Positions 33,518 to 46,353 of a stretch of 64,000 nucleotides of DNA are shown in pieces. How positions within the stretch are numbered: the stretch's first letter is position 1; every line of letters starts with the position of its first letter. Source of the stretch: Hydractinia symbiolongicarpus (Eukaryota > Cnidaria > Hydrozoa > Anthoathecata > Hydractiniidae); NCBI RefSeq assembly GCF_029227915.1, contig NC_079875.1, positions 24,171,001-24,235,000 on the forward strand, given 5' to 3'. The position numbers and the translations under genes are program-made. The notes under the pieces are model-generated. The model did no database searches. It saw nothing but the letters and a program-made list of their open reading frames with translations, and had not been told where the DNA came from.

Positions 33518-34129
33518 ATGTTCAAATTCGGTAACGAGAATGTTAATTCAAGAGACTTTTATGCCAAAGCAACTCCACTAAATATCGAAGACGTAAACAT
33601 TGAAAATATCGTGCTAAGCGACCCTATTCCAGCAAACAAGGATAAAGATGAACGCTTCGTTATTGGCTATAAAAATAGTGACAACAAGTTATCCCCTCTA
33701 TTGATTAAAGCGCCTAAAAATTCCAATGGTGCCTCGCGTTATGACGAGGGCTGCTCTCTTACCATGTCATTCGACATCTATAACCACCCCGAGTGGTTAG
33801 AGAAGTTTTAGAGTATCCTGACCAAGGTAGAGTCGTTGGAGGGTCATTGCTTCACTACCCCACCTGTGTAAAAAGGTAAATACATCACCACCAAAGTGAA
33901 GGAATGGGAGGGTAAAGTCAGAACCGACTTCCATTCCAAAAAAGCACCAGTAAAACAAGCCTGTGAGTGCAATGCCATCATCAAGCTATCTGGCATCTAC
34001 AGGCAAGGTTCAAATTACTACATGCAAACCTACTTGGAGGAGTGTAAGTATAAGGTTGTCGAGTTTTATGGCTCCCGCTACCTTAGTGATTCCGACTCTG
34101 ATGACGAATCCTTCGTCGTAGTAGATTAG
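33518..34129 (+). pseudogene. Unrecognised cassette protein with two in-frame stops
   Basis: ATG 33518 opens a 204-codon frame interrupted by TAG at 33809 and TAA at 33869 and closed by TAG after an acidic SDSDSDDESFVVVD tail. The N-terminal part (NIEDVNIENIVLSDPIPANK, RFVIGYKN, CSLTMSFDIYNHPEW) and the C-terminal part (IIKLSGIYRQGSNYYMQTYL) look like one folded protein. I recognise no domain. It reminds me of anonymous multicopy cnidarian proteins found beside DUF4116 genes, but I cannot verify this. Confidence 0.6.
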
Positions 34130-34176
34130 ATGTGAGAGGTTTTGATGTGTATTGATCTAACACATCAAAAACAAAC

Positions 34177-34465
34177 ATGTTCATTACCGAATTAAAAAAG
34201 GAAGCCAAGGTGTTAGGTATCCGTAACATTTCAACCATGAATAAGGCCACCCTTATCGAGGCGATTCGTAAGGTTAAATACAAGGATGCCTCCACATGCA
34301 CCGATGGACCCTACTGCCAACCATGTTCAATGATATGATAAGCATCTTGAACAATGCTCGAGAGACCCTAAGGAGAAGCGTAGACGAGTGATACATGATG
34401 GAGACTTGCTGATAGACGCATATACTGGAGAATTGCTCAATTCACGCAACAATCAATTAATCTAG
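34177..34465 (+). pseudogene. SAP/HeH-like small protein, frameshifted
   Basis: ATG 34177 starts MFITELKKEAKVLGI, then MNKATLIEAIRKV: a helix-extended loop-helix pattern as in SAP or Rho-N domains, which bind nucleic acids. It is followed by a Cys pair (CTDGPYCQPC). The frame closes at 34338, and a second frame continues to TAG 34463-34465 with a basic, hydrophilic segment, so one frameshift near 34335 is likely. It lies between the two divergent halves of the cassette. Confidence 0.5.
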
Positions 34466-34506
34466 TTTGAACAACACACTAGATTATGAATAAGTCGGAG
34501 GCTCAC

Positions 34507-35151
34507 CTAGATACCGCTTACATGTTGAACAGATTGAAGTTTTTTCATAAAATCCTGTTTGCCCTCCTCGCGTCCCTTTTCGACTAGCTGCTGTCTCTCC
34601 CGTTCACTAAGCGACTCTACAATTTTTTTGGTTCTCTGACGTATTTGCTCCTTGAGCAGCATATAGCGTTGCTTTTCCTGCATAATTAAACTAAATTCAT
34701 AATCACTAATAATCCCATTCTCCACAGCTCTACTGATAAGGTCGATAACGGAGTTGAGTTTGGTCTCCGCCAGTAACCTTATACCCTCGTGCTTCTTGCT
34801 TTTAATATCCAACCTCTTACCAGTATTTTTCAGACCTGCTAGGCCCAATCCCATAGTTATGGTGATGCCACCCATAGCTACGGCCAGAGGCACGCCAATT
34901 CCGGATAACATACTTCCAATCCCAACACCTGAAGTAATGACACCCACGGCCAGCAGACCATGATCGGTGTATCTAACCCACGTACCGTGCATTTCGAACT
35001 TTTTGGCAAGTTTCTCCCGCTCTTTAATCTCATTACGTAGATATTGTTCTACCTCCTCTATTTTTTTGAGTCTGTACATTTGACTTTCATCAGCCTCCCC
35101 CTCATGAGGAGCACTAGGTAGGCTTGGATAAAGCTTAGCAATATCTGTCAT
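34507..35151 (-). CDS. Coiled-coil protein with glycine-rich hydrophobic hairpin
   Basis: An intact 214-residue minus-strand ORF from ATG 35149-35151. The N-terminus has a Pro/Tyr motif (LYPSLPSAPHE), then a charged coiled coil (about 25-55), a Gly-rich hydrophobic stretch of about 45 residues (65-110, LLAVGVITSGVGIGSMLSGI and following) able to form two membrane passes, and a long basic C-terminal coiled coil (115-205). No enzyme motif. LYPSLPSAP resembles late-domain-like PSAP signals, but this may be chance. It is the only full-length undamaged ORF in the cassette apart from the truncated DUF4116 gene. Confidence 0.65.
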   Translation of the reverse strand: MTDIAKLYPSLPSAPHEGEADESQMYRLKKIEEVEQYLRNEIKEREKLAKKFEMHGTWVRYTDHGLLAVGVITSGVGIGSMLSGIGVPLAVAMGGITITMGLGLAGLKNTGKRLDIKSKKHEGIRLLAETKLNSVIDLISRAVENGIISDYEFSLIMQEKQRYMLLKEQIRQRTKKIVESLSERERQQLVEKGREEGKQDFMKKLQSVQHVSGI

Positions 35152-35173
35152 TTATTCTATAAGCATATGCATA

Positions 35174-35818
35174 TTAATTCCAACGAAAGGGTTCTTTTCG
35201 TCTTGATATTCGTTTATGAGTATGTTGAACCTTTAAGGGGGGAGGTATACAGGAGTGTCGAAACTTCATGTGAACATATCTCCCCCAAGAGTTTAGCTCT
35301 TTGATGGGAACCAGAGCTAATATATTGGATTTCTCACCATTTAAAAGAGAATAATCCGGATCCAGCTGGGAGCATACGAGTCTCAGCTGCTGGTGAACGT
35401 CAGTCTTGTAGATGCCGTCGTGGTCGCCTTTGGTAAACTTTACCTTGTTATCGAAGGTCCGTCCCATAATGTCGTGCAGTGCTTGATCGATTATGACATC
35501 GTACCCCTCGTTGACACGCAGTCTACATACCCCGTTCCTGAGTACGAAGAGCTTAATCCTCCCTCCCGCTTGGTCGTTGATTATGGTCGCGAGATCCTCG
35601 ATTCAATACAAACCCAGCGCAATCGAGATGGAGACTTCCAAATCCCCGACTTCAGTCGGCTTAGACCCCGCCTTATGGATGTTGATCTCGCTCTTAGTGC
35701 AGAGGTTCACCCACCTAGGCCGGATACTGATGGATTTTAGAGCGATCCTCGTGTCCTCCCCTAGATGAGGTTTGAATATCGTAGGCTTTTCGATATCTGT
35801 TATATACAGCTGTCTCAA
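35174..35818 (-). pseudogene. Unrecognised cassette protein with in-frame TGA
   Basis: One minus-strand frame runs from 35818 to 35174, interrupted by TGA at 35603-35605. The presumed start is TTG rather than ATG, and the C-terminal end turns into basic low-quality sequence (KRISRRKEPF), suggesting a second lesion. The N-terminal part (IEKPTIFKPHLGEDTRIALK, EVGDLEVSI) and the part after the stop (VNEGYDVIIDQALHDIMG, VHQQLRLVCSQL) look like one protein of about 215 residues. It lies 22 bases from the neighbouring minus-strand gene. No known domain. Confidence 0.55.
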
Positions 35819-35834
35819 GTTTCTTTAAACAAAC

Positions 35835-36313
35835 ATGAACATTTACTCGTATAACCCTAGAGCAAAATACAAGTCCAACAGAGGTGAGTGGCCTCTCGGT
35901 GCAACTTTGGAGCATCAGGATCTCTACGTGTCTACGACTCAGCACATTTCCGTGGCATTCCCACAGTTCACCAAGTACCCTATTAAAGTTCCAACTAACC
36001 TGTTGAACGATCCTGTGAGTGTAAATTGGGAGGGGCAAGCCTTGGACTATTGGAACATTCAGGTGAATTTCGCTTGTCATTGCGCGACAACGGCGTTGGG
36101 GATCTCTGTCAAGCACATGAGTGGCTCCGTTCAATCCATTTTCAAATTCCACGTGTACTACCACATGAGACGTATTCTCGCGAGAATGAAGGTACCTCAA
36201 CCTCGTCCCCAGGGCATCTTGTATCTTTTTTGACCCCGGGACGGCGATACGAACATGGCCCTGGAGGAGGCTGGTCCGATATGAAACCTGATTGGCGCAG
36301 ATATGTCAAGTAA
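35835..36313 (+). pseudogene. Unrecognised beta-rich cassette protein, frameshifted
   Basis: ATG 35835 gives 132 codons with YNPRAKYKSNRGEWPLGAT, ISVAFPQFTKYPIKVPTNLL, a DYWNIQVNFACH core and FKFHVYYHMRRI, before the frame fails near 36185. Another frame remains open to the stop codon at 36311-36313. The alternating hydrophobic pattern could fit a jelly-roll or other beta fold and the protein is divergently arranged with the preceding gene, but there is no recognisable motif. A structural (capsid-type) role is speculation. Confidence 0.5.
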
Positions 36314-36949
36314 TTATTGCGTCATACAAAACATTTTGACGAGGCGGCGAGTCTGACCAACAGGAGGAAGCTGTTCGTATTAAAATGGCGGAGGAGGTGT
36401 ATCAGCAGTGTCAAGTTTTTTTCAAAGTGAAAAATTTAATAAAAAGCATTACTAAGCAATGAGAGTATAAAATAAGACATCATAAAGTAATACTGCTTAC
36501 ATGACAATATTTCAATAGCTGGGAATGTTTAATAAAGCTAAAAAAGTAGCTAGCTAGCACACTATACCTAGCAAACTATCAAGATAAGAAAAAAAGAAAG
36601 AAACTCAACTTGTTTCCAAGTGGCCAGGTTTAATTTTCAGCTTTTTGCAAAGAATGACGTTGCATAAAATTGCCGCCCATGTCCTTTATAGACAAAATAA
36701 TATTGCACAAAATATCAAAAATGTTTTTTTTACAAAATATATATACATTATGTGTTAAATTATATCAGGTTGTTATTAGTGGCCATTTTCAATTACCTTA
36801 TATGCTTTGGTTACTATAAATGATATAAAAATATTGAGAATAAAAAATAAGAGCCATTTTATCATTGAATGCACATTTACCTAATTCAAGAAAATTCAAA
36901 GTGCAAAAGCTTCAGTAACCAGTATAGAAAGTGTTGCGGAGATGTTGCC

Positions 36950-37168
36950 AAGGCAAAGGCATTAAGTACGGCACGGCAAAGGCAGGCAAGGAAATAGGAA
37001 GAGGAATCAGCAGGGGTAGGCACAGGCAAGGGCATAGTTAGGCAGGCACCAGAAGAGGCAAAGGCATTAAGCACGGCAAGGAAAGGGCACGGCAAAGGCA
37101 GGCAAGGAAACAGAAATCAGCAAGGCAAGGCATGGAAGGCACAGGCACAGGCGATAGTAGGCAGGCAA
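36950..37168 (+). repeat. G/A-rich degenerate minisatellite
   Basis: Repeated GGCAAAGGCA, GGCAAGGAAA, GGCACGGCAA and AGGCAGGCA words over about 220 bp, nearly pure purine plus C on this strand. The unit is irregular, with an approximate longer period of about 110 bp (CATTAAGCACGGCAAGGAAA recurs in similar form). Confidence 0.7.
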
Positions 37169-37839
37169 CATTTATTTATGACATGGATATTATTTGTACT
37201 GATCATTATTTTAGCTATATAATATTGTAATAGATTATAATTTGAGAATACATGATTTATTATTCTTTTCCTCCAGCCATTTTTTGTCCTCTTTGGTTCT
37301 CCCCTATAGACACTGCATTTGTCCACTTGAAGCCTAGCTTGTGCTAAATATTTTAGAATTCAAAACAGTATGTGTCAGTTGTTAGGCTTAGCCCATCTTA
37401 CAATAATTAATGTTGATATTGTTGATATAATAATGTTGATATTTGCATTTACAATGAAGTTTTTTTTTTCCTGTCTGAATATACATTTTAACAAAGTTTT
37501 ATCCTAAAATAACAAAAGAAATCTTTTTTTTAAAAGATAAAAGTTCTTTTTAACTATAACCTCAAATAAAAGCATGCAACTAAGAAACAAATAAAAATTA
37601 AAAAAATTCAAGAAAATTTCAGCCAATATTCAGGCATTTTGCTAAGAATATTGAGGCTTAAGTCAAAAAACGATTTTCTTATAAACAAAATGGTATGCAA
37701 TTTTTCCTTTTCACAGAGTATATACTATTTTTCCTAATATACCTAAACGATACAGATTTTTGCGGTAATTAATTTTGCAGATGTGCAAAATAATACTATA
37801 AAGCTGGCTATAGATGCAAGATATATATTTTTTATCCTA

Positions 37840-37907
37840 GCCCTGTCCAGGATTTGAACCTGGATCTCTCATTTCTAAGAGTGTCATAACCATTAGACCA
37901 ACAGGGC
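37840..37907 (-). tRNA. tRNA-like cloverleaf, probably a pseudogene
   Basis: The minus strand gives a perfect 7-bp acceptor stem (GCCCTGT/ACAGGGC), a D arm GTCTAATGGTTATGAC, and a perfect T arm CCAGG-TTCAAAT-CCTGG with a B box. The anticodon arm CTCTTAGAAATGAGAG has a 6-base loop and the variable region is short, so the total is 68 bases against about 72 expected and no anticodon can be assigned. It could be a decayed tRNA or the head of a SINE. Confidence 0.5.
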
Positions 37908-38157
37908 TTGAATGTATATACAAAACACTACAGGTAAATATTATATACACTTAGAAATTTACAGCACAAATAAACCTTTTTTTAAGAAATGCTCAGTTAA
38001 GCTACAAGTGACTGTGTTATCTGACATTGAACGTCTAATGAAATGATTAATAAGATCTGTAAACTGTGCACACATTCAGGTGGAGCGCTTAAGTAAAGGT
38101 ATATATATGCAATATGTCGTAAATGAGGGTAGCAACACTAACGTGGTTCAGGTGTAG

Positions 38158-40430
<2,273 letters not shown>

Positions 40431-40520
40431 TTTCCATTTGTCACTTAATCCACACTGGTGATGCTCACCGACAGGGTTAAAAAAAGTTGATTTCCTGCCC
40501 TACAATGTGGCAATGTCTAA

Positions 40521-42080
40521 TTGCGGAGCGTAGTGAAGGGGAGCGCCAGCGAGCCGAGCGCAGCGAAGCTATTTTCCTCGTTCCCATAAATATATTAGAG
40601 CGTATCGAATTTCCGCGTTTTCTCCTAGTACATCAAATTTCAAAACGTCCGATTTTTGACCCACTTACCCAAATATTTTTTATGGTCATTTCTTCCGTGA
40701 AAATCTGGTTCGTCGAGACCATGCCGTTTCCAGTTGAGATCAGGTCGGCATACGGCTTTAGCCACGGTCACTCTTACTAATATCACGTGACATTGTCTCA
40801 CATACATAACGCTTGAAATGAAAATTGCGTTGATGGCCATATTGGCTTGTTGGACGTAATGGACAGAAGGGCATTTTCAAGAAAACGAAGAAAGGGTATG
40901 TTAGCTAGTATATCACTATTTTTTACATGTAATGAGCCCCTTTCTAGCCTCACTCACACCTAAAGCTAGCTAGTATAAAACTGCCGACTTAGCTGGGATA
41001 ATATTAAAACTTAGATAGCATATATAGCTATAGCTAGCTAACTACTTTAAGAAGAGTTAGCTAGCTCGCATAAAAAAGAAAACAAACAGTGCCATATAGC
41101 TAGCATAAAATTATCAATGTTGCTAGCATAAAATTAGATATTTGTGCTGACAAAATAGCTAGCTAGCTAGCATAGAAATATTCTTTCACACAGATTTTCT
41201 AGCTTTTGCTAGCTAGCTTTAGCTACATATATATACTACACAGTGAGTGAGATAATTCTACTCTCACATACCTTGTTCTAGCTACAATTGTGCACAAAAT
41301 TTGTTGACTTTGCCAATTTTATATATCAAAAACCAAAAACCAAAAAGTTTAGAAAAGTCAGCAAAAAAACATAGCTATAGCTATAGTCACATATTTTGCA
41401 AATAGTACGTGGTCTCGTCCGCTGATGATTAATGTTTATATAGAGGTACTGCCGGTGAGCTTACACCAGTGCGGCTCAAGTTACAGAAACTAAAATTATT
41501 TTAATAAATATGTATCGGGGAAACATTTTCAACATGTATATACATTTGTTATTACTGAGGCGTTTTGAATTCTGACAAGCGGTTCTCATGCAATCATCAA
41601 CGCCTACTGAAAATCTTCAAATATATATACATATAATTCATTTTTTGGGTTCAATCAGAACAAATTTCAGAAAAATGAAAAAATTTCCTGTTCGGGAAAT
41701 CTCATAATTTTTTAAACCAGAAAATAATTTCACGATAAAGAAATATTTTCCGTTTTTGTAACTTGACCCGAACTGTACACTGATGTCGGACACCATTCTT
41801 GTTCCGTTTAACCTTTTTTTTTGGATACATCAGGTTCTAAATATATGTCCCTGGTGCAAGTAATATTGCGTCCGGAACACACTACGGTGCTGCTAATGCG
41901 GAAACCCCAGGAAATGTTTCATCAAGGCGAAGATGAAACAGTTTGATCGATTACCATGGAGCACGTGGGAACTTTGTTTTTTATACGATTCGTTATACAA
42001 TTCAACCGAAAGGGGCATCTAAAATTTTTCGCTTGCGAACCTAGAGGACTCAGTCCCACGTTCCGCAACACTTTCTATAT
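40521..42080. repeat. Second copy of the 1.6-kb repeat block
   Basis: Nearly identical to 38936-40430 over most of its length (GAGCGCCAGCGAGCCGAGCG, then the GCTAGC-rich middle, then the inverted-arm sequence AATTCTGACAAGCGGTTCTC and GGAACACACTACGGTGCTGC). About 80 bp of extra GCTAGC-rich palindromic sequence is present around 41100-41280. A third, more diverged partial copy follows at 42589-42960. Confidence 0.75.
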
Positions 42081-42588
42081 TGATAAACCACTTTTTTGTG
42101 ATGTTCCAACATTATATATAGCTACAATCATCCACAAAAATATGGCTCTCACCCCTTCTACTATGACATTCAATGTTATAAAGTTCCCAACTTGACCTCT
42201 ATAAAACATTGATCGCAAGTGAATCTGTTAGAATATAGAGGTATGTACTTTTGCTGATTTCGCTAAACATTTTTGTCTAAAATTGGACGATTGTGGATTG
42301 TGGCTAGAACAAGCTATGTAATGGGACATTCCTAATCAGGAGTAGAATTATATCACTTACTGTGTCATAGTATAGGTAGTGTATGGTAGCTACCTGATAG
42401 AAAATATGTCGAAAATAATTTTCTATGCTAGCTTGTGTAGCTGATTTTATAGGTAAAGTAGCTAATTTTATGCTAGCTTTGTAGCTAGTTTTATGCTAGC
42501 TGTATATGTTATATGTTTGCTCTATTTTATGCCAGCTAGCTTAAAAAGTCTTAAAAATCTTTAAATCTATTTAAGTTCTATTTTTGCG

Positions 42589-42960
42589 GAGAGAGAGCCA
42601 TTGTTCGAACGGAGCTATTTTCCTCGTTCCCATAAATATATTAGAGCGTAACGAATTTCCGCGTTTTCTCCTAGTACATCAAATTTTAAAACGTCCGACT
42701 TTTGACCCACTTACCCAAATATTTTTTATGGTCATTTCTTCCGTGAAAATCCGGTTGGTCGAGACACGCCATTTTCAGTTAAGATCAGGTCGGCATACAG
42801 CATTAGCCACGTGATTCATAAGTTACTCTTACTAATATCACATGACATTTCCTCAGATACATAGCGCTTGAAACGAAAATTTAGTTGATGATAGCTTGAT
42901 GATAGGGTAGAAGGGTATTTTGAGGAAAACGAAGAAAGGGTATGTACAGCTAGTAGATCA
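42589..42960. repeat. Third, partial copy of the repeat block
   Basis: GCTATTTTCCTCGTTCCCAT, ATTAGAGCGTAACGAATTTC and AACGAAGAAAGGGTATG repeat the start of the two upstream copies with more substitutions. It ends soon after the GCTAGC-rich part. Confidence 0.65.
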
Positions 42961-43161
42961 CTATTTCTTTACATTGATAACCCCTTCTTATCCCTACTGC
43001 CACCTAAAGCTAGCTAGTATAAAACTGCCCACTTTGCTGGCATAATAACAGAACTTAGATAACATATAGCTAGCTTACTTTAACCGTTTAGCTAGCATAA
43101 AATTAACTACATAAATAAGGATATCTTCTTCTTCTATTTAAACCTTATAAACGAACTCCGA

Positions 43162-44650
43162 ATGGAAGTCGATTTATATCGAGAGAAACTCGAAAAAGAA
43201 AAGTTGTTGCGTTTAATTGCCGAAGAAAAAGTGAATAAGTTAGAAACAGAAAAGGAAAAACTTCTGCGAGGAATGAACAATAGAAATACATCAAAGGTAA
43301 TTATTTTTGTTGCTTCTCTTGAAGTGAAAATAACAAATTGACCATTTTTTAAGGAATTAAATTTAGGTTATGTCAGGGTTAACTGTGGGACCGGTAGTAA
43401 AATATAATTGTTGCTCTTGTTGTTGGTGTTGTTTTTGTTTTGTTGATTTTTGTCCAATAGAATGCGAGTTAGACAAATCAGAATATTATGGAAAGTCATC
43501 AAGAAGGATGAACAACATTATTTTACAGAACAATTTATGGCTTACATTTTTTTATTATTCTTTTTTACACATGCGAGGAAAAAGAATTGTATATGAAAAT
43601 GACCACTTATTGACACTTAACACGTTTTGACGTACATTGTGGAAAAGCTAATTTTGCCTGATTCATGTTATTTGTTGGCATTAACACTTCAGTGTGCGTA
43701 AAGAACTTATTATGAAGGATTTCAGTTTTGCTGGTTTTTTTTGCAATATTTTTATTAAACCTTTGTTGTGGTTAACAGTGTAATATATGCCAAGAAAGCT
43801 ATTTTTTCTTAATAGTATTATATTTGTGTATTTGTTGCACTTTACAATGCACAGAAGAACTAATTTTTACAGACTTCGATTTTACCTACTTTGTAGAATG
43901 TTTGTTAAACTTTTGTTGTTGAAGGATCAATGTGACATGCTAAAAAGGCTAATTTTGTCCAATTCAGATGTATTGTAAACTGTATATATATAGGTAGTGG
44001 TGTGTAAACTTTTGTATATTCTTTTTATTTGAATGTGTAACATGTTATGCCATTTCTTTTAATTTAAAATGATACAGTGTTCCCAAAGGACTCATTTTGA
44101 TTTTACTCTTTCTCTGCTTTGTGGAAATTTTGCTAAATTTATGTTATGCTTACCGCAATGTGAGATGCGTCAAAAAAACTTTGTCCAGTTCAAACTATAG
44201 TCATTGCTTTTCAAAAAATGGTAATGTCAATGATATTACCCCCAATATGAGAGCATAATTAGGATGAGTATATAAGTGTTTATTACACTACAGGATATGA
44301 AGTTTTGTGGTAATGTGGACAGGCCTTTCCTAAAATGCTTTGTATGGTGCCCTGGCTATTGCAGTAATCGAGGTAATAAGAGAATGCAAGGGATCTACTC
44401 GCTGCAAGTTGAGGAATGTTGTTCATGCTTGCCTCGTAAAATTTTAACCAAATTTTAACAGAATAACTTTGATTGGTCGCAAAAAAGTCTAAATTCGTTG
44501 TGGGCATTTAACAAGTTTAACACTGCATTGGTCTTTAATTCGTACGAGTACGACGAATCCGGTTCAGTTTATTACGCCGGATGGAAATTTAACAAAGTGA
44601 TGCCGAATCCTGATTCGTCAGATTTGATCACGTGCTTCGATTTTATTTGA
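43162..44650 (+). CDS. Possible two-exon gene for a short coiled-coil protein
   Basis: Exon 43162-43296 begins with ATG and encodes 45 residues of a strongly charged coiled coil (YREKLEKEKLLRLIAEEKVN), ending at a phase-0 donor AAAG|GTAATT. A phase-0 acceptor at 44461 (TTTTAACAG) opens 62 codons (FDWSQKSLNSLWAFNKFN, YYAGWKFNKVMP) to TGA 44648-44650. Joined they give 107 residues. No known domain. Exons between (for instance a Cys-rich stretch with CFVWCPGYC around 44294-44377) may also belong. The repeat copy just upstream contains sequence that could be its first exon and promoter. Confidence 0.35.
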
Positions 44651-45171
44651 CCAAAGCGTTTTGTGTCCGGGCGTGATTGCGCTTGTACTTAAAGTTCCCG
44701 CTTAAATTATTTTATTCAAACCCTCTTGAAATTGGAAATTTCGGGTGCGTGTTTTTATGAAAGTTTCTTGACGACAAGCCTTGGATTATTGGATAAGTTA
44801 TTATTTAATAATTTTGGTTTATTAAATAAGTTATTATTTGATAACTACTTTGGATTGTGTTTGAAACTTCTGTGTTTTGTTTATTTTTTTTGTTTGCCTG
44901 CTTTTGGATAACTTCTCTTGCCGACAGGTGGTTGGGGAGGCCACAAGTTTGATAAACTTTATATAGTTAATTTTTAAAGTTATTTTTTGGTTTATTTTGT
45001 TTGCCTGGTTGGATAACTTCATTTCCCCGAATTTAGCTCGCTGAGTTACTTTAGATTATTTTTGAAAGTTTTGCGTTCTGTGCAATTTCTTTTCCCCGGA
45101 AGTTAGCTAGCTGATATTTCACAGTGTCTCAAGGATCCCAAACAAGCCTTATTTTAGTTTGCCCACAAATC

Positions 45172-46293
45172 ATGATATCGATTCAAGCATATCGATCCAC
45201 CATTGGTGCTTTTTATACCGCAGCTGCTAGTCACTGCCATAACAATACATCAATAAATCATAACCACCACAAGTTATCAAATCATAAATTGGTTTTCGAC
45301 ACTACTAGCCAAGATTATTTTTGCTTTTTAAGAACTTTCATTTTAATGATTTTTGTGTCATTGCTGAGCTGTAATATAAACCTTGTGTCATTAAAATTAC
45401 TGTTGTTGTTGTCTGGTGACGTTGAAAGTAATCCTGGGCCTTTTACCAATAATGATATTGACTTCCAGATTGCATGTCAGGAATCATATGCCACACATCT
45501 TTTTAACAACTCAAATTCCGCCAATCAAATAGTTGCACATGCTAGAAGTATTGGTCTGTCGAATGTCACATATCAGGAAGTAACAGCCGGTGATGGTAAT
45601 TGTTTCTATAGAGCAGTGATACAACAACTTAATAGACCCGAAATTAGGGAGCGTATCCCCAATGCACTACATTTTGAGGATCACCTCCAACTTCGTGCGG
45701 CTGTTGTTAATTTTGTACGAAAAAATAACGATATGCCAGTTTTTGTAGTTAGTAGAACTGTTGAAATAATCAGCCCTGAACAATGGGAACATTTTTTAAA
45801 AGCTCAGTCAAGATCAACTGTGGACGTTGAAGAGATTTTTATACGGGCTGCAGCAATAATGTTAGGGATCAATATTTTAATAACATCAGATACTACCACT
45901 GCTGAGCATCCCTATACTGTTATAGCTCCTACTTTTGAAGAAACTGATGAACTTTCTGCTGATCAACAGGCAGCACAAATAATAAATGAAGGCTTCTTTA
46001 TTTTGCTTGGAAGGGTTAATAATAATCACTACCAGTCATTAATATTTCATAACAGTGTGAACACCTCTGCTAGTAATTCTGCAAGTAGTCCACCTAAAAA
46101 AACTACTCGGTTGTCATCAGAACATATCATTCAACCTAAAAATATAAATTGTCAAAAAACTGATTTGGGAGCGAACAGTTTCAGCCAAAGCCAGGATTTT
46201 CTAGTGGCAAAAATAATGAGTTCTATCATGTCAGCCAATAAATTAAAGAACAAATTTTCAGCTAGAGTATGCTTTAAAGCAAAAATGTGTTGA
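45172..46293 (+). CDS. Helitron N-terminal ORF: 2A-like peptide and OTU protease
   Basis: From ATG 45172, 373 residues. A hydrophobic segment (FLRTFILMIFVSLLSCN, then LLLLL) precedes GDVESNPGP at about residues 82-90, a canonical 2A ribosome-skipping motif. An OTU cysteine protease follows: AGDGNCFYRAV with Cys about 144, and NNNHYQSLIF with His about 286. The frame ends early: sequence past 46255 continues in another frame with charged helical residues, so the original ORF was longer. A 2A at the N-terminus after a signal-like segment recalls the arrangement known for some non-LTR retrotransposons. OTU could remove ubiquitin-like tags. Confidence 0.75.
   Translation: MISIQAYRSTIGAFYTAAASHCHNNTSINHNHHKLSNHKLVFDTTSQDYFCFLRTFILMIFVSLLSCNINLVSLKLLLLLSGDVESNPGPFTNNDIDFQIACQESYATHLFNNSNSANQIVAHARSIGLSNVTYQEVTAGDGNCFYRAVIQQLNRPEIRERIPNALHFEDHLQLRAAVVNFVRKNNDMPVFVVSRTVEIISPEQWEHFLKAQSRSTVDVEEIFIRAAAIMLGINILITSDTTTAEHPYTVIAPTFEETDELSADQQAAQIINEGFFILLGRVNNNHYQSLIFHNSVNTSASNSASSPPKKTTRLSSEHIIQPKNINCQKTDLGANSFSQSQDFLVAKIMSSIMSANKLKNKFSARVCFKAKMC
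45415..45441 (+). other. 2A-like ribosome-skipping motif
   Basis: Codes for GDVESNPGP, matching the DxExNPGP consensus exactly; the run of leucines immediately before is typical of active 2A contexts (family knowledge). Skipping would release the upstream hydrophobic leader from the OTU-Rep-helicase polyprotein. Confidence 0.8.
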
Positions 46294-46353
46294 TTCAAAT
46301 ATTACATATGAGGAACGAAAAGTAAACGAAATAACTACTGAAACCAAAAAAGA

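Larger units (their letters stand above)
36314..38157. other. Intergenic AT-rich region with minisatellite and tRNA-like gene
   Basis: Apart from the purine-rich minisatellite (36950-37168) and the tRNA-like sequence (37840-37907), only AT-rich unique sequence is visible and no exon could be supported. Confidence 0.6.

Noticed and set aside
33518-35818. Alternative genetic code or programmed readthrough in the cassette
   Set aside because: All three stop codons occur in-frame together with frameshifts, which indicates decay.
45415-45441. Interpretation of the 2A motif as evidence for an integrated RNA virus
   Set aside because: The flanking OTU, HUH Rep and PIF1 helicase show a Helitron; no viral replicase or capsid motif is present.
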